This document shows positions 15,852 to 24,047 of a stretch of 64,000 nucleotides of DNA, piece after piece. The stretch covers positions 95,561-159,560 of the forward strand of contig NZ_JAMCOJ010000002.1 in NCBI RefSeq assembly GCF_023476645.1. The letters are read 5' to 3'. Position 1 is the first letter of the stretch. The number at the start of each line of letters is the position of its first letter. Source of the stretch: Cellulophaga sp. 20_2_10. Its GTDB lineage: Bacteria > Bacteroidota > Bacteroidia > Flavobacteriales > Flavobacteriaceae. Made by a program: the position numbers and the translations under genes. The notes under the pieces are model-generated. The model worked only from the letters and a program-made list of their open reading frames with translations. It did not search any database and was not told the origin of the DNA.

Positions 15852-18704
15852 TTAAGCTTCCATATATGCTTCTATAGGAGCGCAAGTACATATTAAATTA
15901 CGGTCTCCATATGCTTCGTCTACACGTCTTACTACAGGCCAAAATTTATTGTCTGCAATATAGTCTAAAGGAAAAGCAGCTTTTTGTCTGCTGTAAGGAA
16001 ATTCCCAGCTATCACTAGTAACCATATCTAGTGTGTGCGGAGAGTTCTTTAAAACATTGTTAGGGTTATCTAATGTTGCTTCGTCTATTTCTGCTCTAAT
16101 AGCTAACATAGCGTTACAAAAACGATCTAGCTCTGGTAAACTTTCACTTTCTGTAGGTTCTATCATTAAAGTTCCTGCTACAGGGAAAGATACAGTTGGC
16201 GCATGAAAACCGTAGTCCATTAAACGTTTAGCAATATCTGTTACCTCTATACCATTTTGCTTAAATGGTCTACAGTCAATAATCATCTCGTGTGCAGCTC
16301 TACCTTTTTCTCCTGTGTATAAAACATCAAACTTACCAGTTAATCTTTCTTTTATATAATTAGCATTTAAAATAGCAATAGAAGTAGATTGTTTTAGTCC
16401 GGCTTCGCCTAACATTACAATGTATCCGTAAGAGATAAGGCAAACTAAAGAACTACCCCAAGGAGCAGAAGAAATTGCAGTTATGGCTTTTTCTCCACCA
16501 GTTTTTATTACTGGGTTGCCTGGTAAAAATGGTACTAATTGTGGGGCAACACAAATTGGACCAACACCTGGGCCACCACCACCATGTGGAATGGCAAAAG
16601 TTTTGTGTAAGTTTAGGTGGCATACATCTGCGCCAATATTGCCTGGGTTAGTTAAGCCAACCTGAGCATTCATATTAGCACCATCCATATAAACTTGTCC
16701 GCCATTGTCATGTATAAGTTTTGTTACTTCTTTAATTGAAGATTCAAAAACACCGTGAGTAGATGGGTAAGTAACCATTAAGGCTGCTAAATTGTCTTTG
16801 TGCAATTCAGCTTTTTCTTTTAAGTCTGTTACGTCTATATTTCCAAATTCATCAGTTTTAGTAACAACTACTTTCATACCAGCCATTACTGCAGATGCAG
16901 GATTTGTACCGTGTGCAGAAGCAGGAATTAAACAAATATTTCTGTGAGACTCGTTTCTAGATTCGTGATACGCTCTAATTACCATTAAACCCGCATATTC
17001 TCCTTGTGCACCAGAATTTGGTTGTAAAGAAGTTGCTGCAAAACCAGTAATTTCACTTAAGTAATTTTCTAGTTTTTTTAATAGAATTTGATACCCTTCT
17101 GCTTGGTCTATTGGAGCAAATGGGTGAATGTTTCCCCATTGTGCAGAACTTAAAGGAAGCATTTCTGATGCTGCATTTAATTTCATAGTACACGACCCTA
17201 AAGAGATCATAGAATGATTTAAAGCTAAATCTTTACGTTCTAGTTTTTTAATATAACGCATTAATTCTGTCTCAGAATGATAAGAATTAAAAACTGCGTT
17301 TTCTAAAAATGGTGTATTTCTCTTTACAGCAAATGGTATTACATCTGCTAAGTCCTCTGAGAATGAAGCGGTATTATCTTTATTGTTAAGCGTTGCAAAA
17401 CAATCTAAAATAGCAATAAGATCTTTTTTAGATGTAGCTTCATGTATAGAGATAGATACAGTGGTATCATCAATATAATTAAAGTTTATTTTATGAGCTT
17501 CAGCTATCGTTTTAAGAGCGCTTGCGTCTTTAACTTCAACTTTAATAGTATCAAAATAAGCAGAGTTTAATTGCTTAAATCCTAAATTTTCTAATGCAGT
17601 TGCAGTAGCTTTAGCTGTGTTATGTACTTTAGTAGCAATATACTCTAAACCTTTTGGGCCATGATAAACTGCGTACATACCAGCCATAACAGCTAATAAT
17701 ACTTGTGCAGTACAAATGTTAGAGGTTGCTTTATCTCTTTTAATATGTTGTTCTCTGGTTTGTAGCGCCATACGTAAAGCTGGCTTGCCATCTGTATCTT
17801 TAGTTACTCCAATAATTCTTCCTGGAATGTTTCTTTTGTACGCATCCTTAGTTGCAAAAAATGCAGCATGAGGACCACCGTATCCTAAAGGTATACCAAA
17901 GCGTTGTGTTGTTCCAACAACAACATCTACACCAAATTCAGCCGGGGCTTTAAGTTTTACTAAACTTAATATATCTGCAGCAACGGCTACTTTTATTTCG
18001 TTGGCATTACAGTTTTCTACAAAATTAGCATAGTCATAAACTTGACCAAATTTACCTGGGTACTGTAATAAGGCCCCATAAAAATCTGTTCCAAATTTAA
18101 ACTCTTCATGATTTCCAATAACAAGTTCTATTCCTATAGGGGTAGCTCGTGTTTGTAATAGAGATAAGGTTTGAGGTAGTATTTCTTCAGAAACAAAAAA
18201 CTTAACTATATTTTCTTTTTTCTGTGCTCTACTGCGAACATCAAAAAGCATAGCCATTGCTTCTGCAGCTGCTGTACTTTCATCTAAAAGAGATGCATTT
18301 GCAAGTTCCATACCTGTTAAATCACAAACCATTGTTTGAAAGTTTAACAATGCTTCTAAACGACCTTGAGCAATTTCTGCTTGGTAAGGAGTGTAAGCTG
18401 TGTACCAACCCGGGTTTTCTAAAATATTTCTTTTGATAGGAGAAGGCAAAAGACCTTCGTTATATCCTAGACCAATATAAGATTTAAAAACTTTGTTTTT
18501 GTCTGCTAGCTCTTGTAAGTGCTCTAAGTACTCATTTTCACTTAAGGCTTCTGGCAGGTCTAAGTTCTTTTTTAGCTTAATGTCATTTGGGATAGTTTCA
18601 TGTATCAGTTGGTCTAAGTTTTCTACACCAACAGTTTTAAGCATATGTTGATAGTTGTCTTCATTTATACCAATATGTCTTAAGGCAAACAAATCTGTTC
18701 TCAT
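15852..18704 (-). CDS. gcvP: Glycine dehydrogenase (decarboxylating), P-protein
   Basis: PLP-dependent subunit of the glycine cleavage system: decarboxylates glycine and passes the aminomethyl group to the lipoyl H-protein. At 950 residues it is the fused P1-P2 form. PLP is bound by Lys701 in 'NLHKTFAIPHGGGGPG', preceded by 'DGANMNAQVGL'. The N-terminal 'RHIGINEDNYQHML' and 'LGYNEGLLPSPIKRNILENPGWYTAYTPYQAEIAQGR' region (residues about 10-110) are diagnostic. A single gene with its own terminator; gcvT and gcvH are not in the window. Confidence 0.96.
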   Translation of the reverse strand: MRTDLFALRHIGINEDNYQHMLKTVGVENLDQLIHETIPNDIKLKKNLDLPEALSENEYLEHLQELADKNKVFKSYIGLGYNEGLLPSPIKRNILENPGWYTAYTPYQAEIAQGRLEALLNFQTMVCDLTGMELANASLLDESTAAAEAMAMLFDVRSRAQKKENIVKFFVSEEILPQTLSLLQTRATPIGIELVIGNHEEFKFGTDFYGALLQYPGKFGQVYDYANFVENCNANEIKVAVAADILSLVKLKAPAEFGVDVVVGTTQRFGIPLGYGGPHAAFFATKDAYKRNIPGRIIGVTKDTDGKPALRMALQTREQHIKRDKATSNICTAQVLLAVMAGMYAVYHGPKGLEYIATKVHNTAKATATALENLGFKQLNSAYFDTIKVEVKDASALKTIAEAHKINFNYIDDTTVSISIHEATSKKDLIAILDCFATLNNKDNTASFSEDLADVIPFAVKRNTPFLENAVFNSYHSETELMRYIKKLERKDLALNHSMISLGSCTMKLNAASEMLPLSSAQWGNIHPFAPIDQAEGYQILLKKLENYLSEITGFAATSLQPNSGAQGEYAGLMVIRAYHESRNESHRNICLIPASAHGTNPASAVMAGMKVVVTKTDEFGNIDVTDLKEKAELHKDNLAALMVTYPSTHGVFESSIKEVTKLIHDNGGQVYMDGANMNAQVGLTNPGNIGADVCHLNLHKTFAIPHGGGGPGVGPICVAPQLVPFLPGNPVIKTGGEKAITAISSAPWGSSLVCLISYGYIVMLGEAGLKQSTSIAILNANYIKERLTGKFDVLYTGEKGRAAHEMIIDCRPFKQNGIEVTDIAKRLMDYGFHAPTVSFPVAGTLMIEPTESESLPELDRFCNAMLAIRAEIDEATLDNPNNVLKNSPHTLDMVTSDSWEFPYSRQKAAFPLDYIADNKFWPVVRRVDEAYGDRNLICTCAPIEAYMEA

Positions 18705-18750
18705 ATTCTAGAGTGTTTTTTATAAAAGATGTGCAAAATTAATGATATTT

Positions 18751-18768
18751 TTTATCAAAATTGATAAA
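18751..18768. promoter_or_regulatory. 18-bp palindrome between gcvP and the UbiA-like gene
   Basis: TTTATCAA-AA-TTGATAAA has perfect 8-bp arms. It lies upstream of a candidate gcvP -7 element (TAATTTTG, minus strand, 18734-18741) in the divergent region. It may be an operator, but AT-rich palindromes also arise by chance. Confidence 0.3.
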
Positions 18769-18826
18769 TTGTACCGTACTTAATCTAAAGTTTTTAACCA
18801 ATAATTAATGTTATGAACACTTTAGT

Positions 18827-18834
18827 TACATTTG
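18827..18834 (+). promoter_or_regulatory. -7 element (TACATTTG) just before the UbiA-like gene
   Basis: An exact TAnnTTTG that ends 4 bases before the ATG at 18839. A start site at the usual distance would fall on or next to the start codon. Confidence 0.4.
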
Positions 18835-18838
18835 CGTA

Positions 18839-19693
18839 ATGAAATTAGTCAGGAGAATTTTTAATTTTTATCTAGATGCAAGCGTTCACGTTGCTGCTTC
18901 TGTGTTTTGCCTGCTAGAAATTACCGCACTACTTTTAGATATCACTATAAATCAAAACCTTGCTTATTTTTGTTTTTTTAGTACTATAGCTTGCTATAAT
19001 TTTATAAAATATGGTGTAGAGGCAAAGAAGTATATTTTGGTCGTAAATAAATACCATAAAAGCATTCAGGTTTTTAGCTTTTTAGCCATGGCTTTTGCTG
19101 TCTATTTTGCTTTTTTTCTACATAAAGACGTTTGGTATTGTATGTTTGCTTTAGGTGTTTTTACAGCTATCTATACATTGCCTGTACTACCTAAAGCTAA
19201 AAATTTAAGAAGTTTTGGTGCATTAAAAGTATTTATGGTGGCCATTGTTTGGGCGGGAGTTACAGTGCTGTTGCCTGTTTTGTCTGCTAATATGGACTTA
19301 AGTGCAGATGTTTGGATAGAGACTTTTCAGCGTTTCCTAATTGTTTTAATACTACTAATGCCTTTTGAGATTAGGGATTTAGCGTACGACTCACCATCTT
19401 TAAGAACAATACCACAGCGTTTTGGTGTAATACATACTAAGTTAACGACAGGTGTTGTTGTTCTAATTTTCTTTTTTACAACGTACTTAAAAGAAACAAT
19501 TACACCTTTAGATTTAATAGCTAAGGGTATTCTTTTTTTAAGTTTTGGCTTTTTAGTGTTGTATACACAAGGTAAGCAAACAAAGTATTTTGCTTCTTTT
19601 TGGGTAGAAGCAATTCCTATTGCATGGCTTTTAATAGTCTACCTAGTAGATTACTTTATTCATTTACATTTTCTAGCTCTCGTTTCATCTTAA
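18839..19693 (+). CDS. UbiA-like integral membrane protein with only one Asp motif
   Basis: A membrane protein of 284 residues with seven to eight hydrophobic helices. The segment 'FEIRDLAYDSPSLRTIPQRFG' (residues 176-196) matches the second Asp-rich motif of UbiA prenyltransferases, with Asp180 and Asp184 in DxxxD spacing followed by the 'tiP..lG' pattern. At the position of the first motif (normally NDxxDxxxD) the sequence is 'YNFIKYGVEAKKY' (53-65), which keeps the Asn but has no Asp. Catalysis by the normal two-site Mg-diphosphate mechanism is therefore doubtful. Flavobacterial genomes carry such UbiA-like proteins of unknown role. The last 38 bases overlap the convergent anti-sigma gene. 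Confidence 0.65.
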   Translation: MKLVRRIFNFYLDASVHVAASVFCLLEITALLLDITINQNLAYFCFFSTIACYNFIKYGVEAKKYILVVNKYHKSIQVFSFLAMAFAVYFAFFLHKDVWYCMFALGVFTAIYTLPVLPKAKNLRSFGALKVFMVAIVWAGVTVLLPVLSANMDLSADVWIETFQRFLIVLILLMPFEIRDLAYDSPSLRTIPQRFGVIHTKLTTGVVVLIFFFTTYLKETITPLDLIAKGILFLSFGFLVLYTQGKQTKYFASFWVEAIPIAWLLIVYLVDYFIHLHFLALVSS

Positions 19694-19886
19694 CTTTATC
19701 TTGTTCTGTTAAAGATTGTAAGTGAGCTTTTTCGCAAAGCGATGTAAACTCAGTATTTTTTTTAGAAAACTGAGGACAAGTTTTGCAAATTAATAAATGA
19801 AACTTAAGACTTATCTTTTCGAAAAAAGAAGCTTCTTTGTATTGTATTTTGTTGCAGATTTTAGCTGCTTTTTCACAAGAAATCAT
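19656..19886 (-). CDS. Small soluble anti-sigma factor, zinc-finger (ZAS) type
   Basis: A 76-residue protein directly after the ECF sigma gene. It has an N-terminal Cys (MISCEKAAKIC) and a His-x3-Cys-x2-Cys motif ('HLLICKTC', about residues 30-37), the zinc-binding pattern of ZAS anti-sigma domains. There is no membrane segment, so it resembles soluble redox- or metal-responsive anti-sigma factors rather than the membrane-spanning FecR type. The ATG at 19886 lies 2 bases after the sigma stop codon; an upstream TTG is less likely. The 3' end overlaps the UbiA-like gene on the other strand by 38 bases. Function inferred from motif and position. Confidence 0.7.
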   Translation of the reverse strand: MISCEKAAKICNKIQYKEASFFEKISLKFHLLICKTCPQFSKKNTEFTSLCEKAHLQSLTEQDKVKMKRELENVNE

Positions 19887-19888
19887 AA

Positions 19889-20437
19889 TTAAAACCAATT
19901 AGTGTTTAGGCATCCCATTAAAGCAGTTCTAGCTCTATGGATAATAACCCAAAGGTTAGACGAATTAATGCCAAGTTCATTACAAATATCTTCTGTACTT
20001 ATGCCTTGAATTGTTTTCATTTTAAAAACTAATGCTTGTTTTTTAGGTAACTTAGAAATACATTCTTGGATCGCAAGACCTAATTCTTCGTTTTCTAAAT
20101 CGCTATTCTCTAGTTTACTAAAAGGATCTGCTACTTGTTCTTCTAACCAATCTCCGTCAGAGTCAATGCTAGAACTATAAGACATTCTAACCTCTGCTTT
20201 ACCTTTGTTAGAATTTATTTTACGGTAATGATCTATCACTTTTCGTTTTAGAATAGCGATTAACCAGGTGCGTTCTGCGGCATCTCCCTTATAATTTTTT
20301 GCAGATTTTAATCCTGCAAAAAAAGTTTCTTGCACTAAATCTTTAGCAATTTCGGAATCGCTTACTCTAGCTACTGCGTAATTAAATAAATAATCAGCAT
20401 AGTTATCTACCCAAGTGTTAGGTTTAAGTTGGTGCAT
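19889..20437 (-). CDS. ECF-type RNA polymerase sigma factor
   Basis: Extracytoplasmic-function sigma factor. Region 2 lies around 'VDNYADYLFNYAVARVSDSEIAKDLVQETFF', with 'RTWLIAILKRKVIDHYRK' as region 2.3-2.4. Region 4 with its helix-turn-helix is 'CISKLPKKQALVFKMKTIQGISTEDICNELGINSSNLWVIIHRAR' at the C-terminus. Start: a TTG at 20458 would add seven residues, but it overlaps a perfect -7 element (TACATTTG, 20456-20463), so the ATG at 20437 is preferred. It forms an operon with the zinc-type anti-sigma factor and probably controls its own promoter; the divergent rhodanese lipoprotein is a candidate target. Confidence 0.88.
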   Translation of the reverse strand: MHQLKPNTWVDNYADYLFNYAVARVSDSEIAKDLVQETFFAGLKSAKNYKGDAAERTWLIAILKRKVIDHYRKINSNKGKAEVRMSYSSSIDSDGDWLEEQVADPFSKLENSDLENEELGLAIQECISKLPKKQALVFKMKTIQGISTEDICNELGINSSNLWVIIHRARTALMGCLNTNWF

Positions 20438-20455
20438 TAGTTCATATTGATTTTC

Positions 20456-20463
20456 CAAATGTA
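20456..20463 (-). promoter_or_regulatory. -7 element of the sigma/anti-sigma operon
   Basis: TACATTTG on the minus strand, a perfect TAnnTTTG. It sits 19 bases before the preferred ATG at 20437 and decides against the upstream TTG start. Confidence 0.45.
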
Positions 20464-20484
20464 GGGGATTTTAATTAAAATGTT

Positions 20485-20492
20485 TAATTTTG
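20485..20492 (+). promoter_or_regulatory. -7 element of the rhodanese gene
   Basis: TAATTTTG on the plus strand, a perfect TAnnTTTG, 18 bases before the ATG at 20511. It overlaps an in-frame TTG at 20490, which is therefore unlikely to be the start. It is divergent from the sigma promoter, 22 bases away. Confidence 0.45.
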
Positions 20493-20510
20493 AATAAAAA
20501 CAATCTTCTT

Positions 20511-20873
20511 ATGAAATCTTTTTTCAGTATTATTTTTTTTGCGCTTGTAATTACTGCTTGTTCGCAAAGTAAGTCTAAACATATCACAGAATTTTCACAG
20601 ACTGATATTAAAAACGCTCTGTTAGTAGACGTACGTACTTCTGAGGAGTATGGTTTGGGTCATTTAGAAAATTCTAAAAATGTAAATGTACTTAGTGATT
20701 CTTTTGCTAGTTATTTTGATAGTATACCAAAGAGTAAAACTATTTATGTGTACTGTAAAAGTGGAGGAAGAAGTACAAAGGCAGCAGAAAAGCTAACATC
20801 TTTGGGCTATAACACCATAAACTTATTAGGAGGTTATGATGCTATAAAGGAAAAAGAGAACGCTAAAAAGTAA
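20511..20873 (+). CDS. Rhodanese-domain lipoprotein
   Basis: A 120-residue lipoprotein (lipobox ITAC, Cys17 from this start) with one rhodanese domain. The active-site loop 'VYCKSGGRSTKAAEKL' contains the catalytic Cys and the six-residue loop length of single-domain sulfurtransferases (GlpE/PspE-like). 'LLVDVRTSEEYGLGHLENSKNV' is the conserved N-terminal element. It probably handles sulfane sulfur in the periplasm. It is divergent from an ECF sigma factor with a Cys-rich soluble anti-sigma factor, which suggests, but does not prove, a thiol or sulfur stress link. Confidence 0.85.
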   Translation: MKSFFSIIFFALVITACSQSKSKHITEFSQTDIKNALLVDVRTSEEYGLGHLENSKNVNVLSDSFASYFDSIPKSKTIYVYCKSGGRSTKAAEKLTSLGYNTINLLGGYDAIKEKENAKK

Positions 20874-20874
20874 G

Positions 20875-21762
20875 TTATTTTAAAATGTTTTTTAAAGCAG
20901 ATTCTAATGTTGCATATTTAAACTTGAATCCGTTTTTAATTAATTTTTCAGGATAAACATTCATGCTATTTAAAATTAGGCTTGGTTCTGTGCCAATAAT
21001 AAAACCACCTATTTTAAGCATCCAACTAAAAGAAGGTAAGCCAAAAGGTACTTTTAAAGTCTTTCTTATTGTTGCCATTAATTTTTTATTAGATTTTGAA
21101 TCTGGAGCAGCAACAACTACTGGTCCGTTCACCGATTTGTTTTCTAGTAAAAAGTTAGTGATACTCACAAAGTCTTTACTGTGTACCCAGCTTACCATTT
21201 GGTTGCCACTGCCTTGTTTGCCACCAAGTCCAAATTGGGTAATCTTTTTTAAAGGAAGTAAGGCGCCACCACCTTTACCAAAGACTAAGGAGATGCGCAA
21301 AGCTACTTTTCTAGTTTCTTTGTTTGTAATTGCATTAAAAGCTTTTTCCCATTCTTGACTAACGTAAAGCATAAAATCTTCTCCGTTTTCTTCTTTATTA
21401 GGATGAGATATTGCTGCAGAAGATGCATTTAGCCAAACTTTAGGAGGATTGTCTACCAAGTTTATTGCCTTGCCAAGTGCTACTGTAGAATCTATTCTGG
21501 AATTTAAAATGAGTTCTTTGTTTTTTTTGGTAAATCTACAATCTACAGATTTCCCTGTTAGATTTATCAGTGCATCTGCATTGTCTAAACTGTGGTGCCA
21601 TTTGCCAATAGTTTTGGCATCCCATTGTATATAAGATATATTTTTAGATACACGAGATTCTCCGCGCGTTAAAACAACTATTTCATTGTATTTACTGCTG
21701 TAAAAATCTAGTAGCTCTTTTCCTAAAAAACCTGTTCCGCCTGCAATTACTAACTTACTCAT
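20875..21762 (-). CDS. TIGR01777-family epimerase (extended SDR)
   Basis: NAD(P)-binding protein with the Rossmann motif 'LVIAGGTGFLGKELL' at the N-terminus (start at 21762; an upstream start would add 23 residues of poor quality). 'INLTGKSVDCRF', 'NASSAAIS' and 'WVHSKDFV' are hallmarks of the TIGR01777 family, and the C-terminal 'YPEKLIKNGFKFKY' matches its DUF1731 end ('P..l...GF.f.y'). The reaction is unknown; related YfcH/SulA-type proteins are only annotated as putative epimerases. It is the last gene of the seven-gene GbsR-controlled operon, 4 bases after the preceding gene. Confidence 0.88.
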   Translation of the reverse strand: MSKLVIAGGTGFLGKELLDFYSSKYNEIVVLTRGESRVSKNISYIQWDAKTIGKWHHSLDNADALINLTGKSVDCRFTKKNKELILNSRIDSTVALGKAINLVDNPPKVWLNASSAAISHPNKEENGEDFMLYVSQEWEKAFNAITNKETRKVALRISLVFGKGGGALLPLKKITQFGLGGKQGSGNQMVSWVHSKDFVSITNFLLENKSVNGPVVVAAPDSKSNKKLMATIRKTLKVPFGLPSFSWMLKIGGFIIGTEPSLILNSMNVYPEKLIKNGFKFKYATLESALKNILK

Positions 21763-21766
21763 ATGT

Positions 21767-22165
21767 TTAGTTGTTAAAATAGATCGTAAAAAAAATTGTA
21801 CATAAATATACCCAAAATCCTGAGAATACAATATGAATTATGGTCTCAAATTTTTTGCCTTTCCATAACATTTTAGAATACACAAAAAACTGAAAAAATA
21901 ACCTAATACTCCAAAATATAGCTAAGCCTAAGGTTATCTTGTTGCCTAAACTTGTTTCTATTAATTGGGTTGCAGATGTTACACATAATAACCCCATTAA
22001 AAACACAGTTAGTGCAATAAAAAAGGTGTGTGTGGTCATTATCTGACGGTTAATTAAACTAAGCGTTTGCAACTCTATTTTCCAATTAAAGTACTTAGGG
22101 AAAATAATGTGTACTATCGCTAAAACCATTAATAGCGAGCCAATAATATATAAATGAAATTCCAT
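21767..22165 (-). CDS. Four-helix membrane protein of unknown function
   Basis: 132 residues with four hydrophobic helices (about 3-24, 46-67, 78-97 and 108-128) and short loops. There are no catalytic-looking residues except His18 and His46. It is not recognised as a named family. It lies between the methyltransferase and the TIGR01777 epimerase in the operon, with gaps of 15 and 4 bases, so it is surely co-transcribed and likely acts at the membrane with the DoxX-like protein and the membrane-anchored methyltransferase. Confidence 0.75.
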   Translation of the reverse strand: MEFHLYIIGSLLMVLAIVHIIFPKYFNWKIELQTLSLINRQIMTTHTFFIALTVFLMGLLCVTSATQLIETSLGNKITLGLAIFWSIRLFFQFFVYSKMLWKGKKFETIIHIVFSGFWVYLCTIFFTIYFNN

Positions 22166-22180
22166 ATGTAAATAGTAAGA

Positions 22181-22927
22181 TTATGAACTGCAAGTGAAAA
22201 CCGACATAAATGGTGTAAATTTCTTTTCCTCAATTTTAGTAAACCCTGCATTTTTAAATACTTTTTGCCACGTTTTTTTGCTAAAGAAATGGGTAAAGCC
22301 AACAGAGAATGCAAAAAAATTAGGTAAATCTCTTAAATGCTCTACTATTATTACTTTGCCTGTTGGTTTGCACACTCTTCTACATTCTTTTAAAAACAAC
22401 ACTTTTTCTTGGAGGGATCTAATTTCATGTGCTGCTGATAATAAGAATAATAAATCTATAGATTTTTCTTCTAAAGGAATTTTTGTTGTTTTTATGGTTG
22501 ATGTTTTTGGGAATACTAAACTTACTTTACGTGCACGTACAATGGCAGGTTCTGTGTGTTGTTCTGCATTATAAAAATCGAATACTTTCACCTCTGATGT
22601 TGGAAAGTTTTTTTGAAGAATGAAACTGGTCTCATCAAACCCAGCATTTATGTTTACTATTTTTTTTATATTAGTATCAATCTCTTTTTTCAACCAATTA
22701 AAATTATAATAACCTGAAAAATCGTAAACATAGGCAGACACTAAAAGGGGTGTCAGTAGGCCATAGGTAAATGCCGCTATGATAATCCATAGTATAATAA
22801 CTGGTGTTTTTAATACAAGTAGTACTGTTAATATAATTGCCAGTACAAGCAAGCCAATAACATAAAAATGCCTATTAAAATTTAGGATGTTTAATACACC
22901 TTGAAATTTTTTTCTGTCTGTTACCAT
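22181..22927 (-). CDS. Membrane-anchored methyltransferase-like protein
   Basis: 248 residues. Two hydrophobic helices at residues 20-65 anchor the protein, followed by a class I methyltransferase-like domain. Motif I is altered ('IVNINAGFDETS', about 90-101), the acidic strand end is 'KVFDFYN', and 'KSIDLLFLLSAAHEIRS' with 'ECRRVCKPTGKVIIVEHLRDLPNF' are clear post-motifs of Methyltransf_11-type enzymes. The His in SAAHE and EHLRD is typical of menaquinone/UbiE-like relatives. The lack of GxGxG leaves activity uncertain. Its ATG overlaps the end of the upstream DUF2071 gene by 7 bases. Confidence 0.75.
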   Translation of the reverse strand: MVTDRKKFQGVLNILNFNRHFYVIGLLVLAIILTVLLVLKTPVIILWIIIAAFTYGLLTPLLVSAYVYDFSGYYNFNWLKKEIDTNIKKIVNINAGFDETSFILQKNFPTSEVKVFDFYNAEQHTEPAIVRARKVSLVFPKTSTIKTTKIPLEEKSIDLLFLLSAAHEIRSLQEKVLFLKECRRVCKPTGKVIIVEHLRDLPNFFAFSVGFTHFFSKKTWQKVFKNAGFTKIEEKKFTPFMSVFTCSS

Positions 22928-23655
22928 AATTCTAGTTTTCCTTTTTTCCAGTGATATGGAATGTTCTTAATACTAAAAGCATTTGCTAAAATTGGATTTT
23001 TAAATCCAGCTTCCTCTAAAAAATTAAAGTAGTACTTATTAATGTGAATAGGAACGGGTTTCCAATTTTGGCGTACACCTTGTATTATTAAAATACTGTT
23101 GTTTTCTTTTTTGTATGAAAATGTAAATGGCAACGGACCTGCAAATCTTCTTGCTTCTTTATAGTCGCTAAAAGGTGAATCGTCAGGTAGGTTAACTAGT
23201 TCTAAGTTGTCATTATAATCAACCTTAAAATTAGATGCTAAAGAACTTATTTCTGTTTTTCCTTTTTCTTTAGTTATGGTAATATCTGTAGTTGTGTAGT
23301 TGTAATGTGTAAAAATATTACCCATGAACTGCATCTTTTTTTTATTTGTTTCGGACTTTAAAATGTACAATCCTCTAAGGCGTTTACCAGCTTTGTTTGT
23401 GTAGGTTACAAATACTCTATAGCCAATTAAAAAAAAGTTGTTACCCATGAATTTAGGAAAACCTTTAGGTCTTAAATCTTGTGTCTGTACCATTGCAATA
23501 GCAACAAAAGCCCATTTGTCTTTAAATGTGTCTAGTTTTAAGTGTTTGGGTATTCTGTTTTCTAATTCTTCTTTAGGAATTGCGAAGGTGAGTACAGTAG
23601 AGTTTGTAAAAAACGCTTCAACAGCAAACGGATGATTTTTTAAGGCGTTTACCAT
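22921..23655 (-). CDS. DUF2071 (YqjF-like) protein, copy B
   Basis: 244-residue soluble protein of the DUF2071 family (acetoacetate-decarboxylase-like beta fold). It shows the N-terminal 'VLTFAIPKEELENRIPKHLKLDTFKDKWAFVAIAMV' pattern and the internal 'NNFFLIGYRVFVTYTNKAGKRLRGLYILKSE' block, in which R and Y are conserved. No enzyme activity is established for the family. It overlaps both neighbours (by 7 bases each), so translation is tightly coupled. A second member of the same family (24556-25275) opens the operon; the two are clearly diverged. Confidence 0.8.
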   Translation of the reverse strand: MVNALKNHPFAVEAFFTNSTVLTFAIPKEELENRIPKHLKLDTFKDKWAFVAIAMVQTQDLRPKGFPKFMGNNFFLIGYRVFVTYTNKAGKRLRGLYILKSETNKKKMQFMGNIFTHYNYTTTDITITKEKGKTEISSLASNFKVDYNDNLELVNLPDDSPFSDYKEARRFAGPLPFTFSYKKENNSILIIQGVRQNWKPVPIHINKYYFNFLEEAGFKNPILANAFSIKNIPYHWKKGKLELW

Positions 23656-24041
23656 AATGTATTTGTTGTTTTTTTATTTAAATAAAACTCATTGTAAAAA
23701 ATAACACCTATCAAAAGAAAAGCAAAAACCAAATTTAATTTACCCCATAGAAGTAAATCAGGTACTAGTGCAAATTCTAAAATGTTCATTACACCTATAA
23801 TTAGTATTTGTAACATTGCGTTTGTTTTAGATTTATAACCAATAAAAATCCAAACGGCCATTACTATTTCTAATATTCCAATACCTATGGTTAATGGTTT
23901 TGCAAAAGTACCTCCTAAAATACGACCTACAATTTGCTCGTGTCTAGGAACAAGGTTTAGTACTTTGCATAACAATCCGTTAGCAAGCCATACCAGTCCA
24001 ATACTAATGGTTAGTATTTTATTTAGGATGTTTTTTTGCAT
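23649..24041 (-). CDS. DoxX-like membrane protein
   Basis: 130 residues with four hydrophobic helices. 'ISIGLVWLANGLLCKVLNLVPRHEQIVGRILG' and 'IGILEIVMAVWIFIG' are the DoxX-like pattern (first helix followed by a conserved charged loop, then a Gly-Glu helix). The biochemical role of this family is not settled. It lies 6 bases after the GbsR-type regulator gene and overlaps the next gene by 7 bases. Confidence 0.8.
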   Translation of the reverse strand: MQKNILNKILTISIGLVWLANGLLCKVLNLVPRHEQIVGRILGGTFAKPLTIGIGILEIVMAVWIFIGYKSKTNAMLQILIIGVMNILEFALVPDLLLWGKLNLVFAFLLIGVIFYNEFYLNKKTTNTLW

Positions 24042-24047
24042 TTTTGG

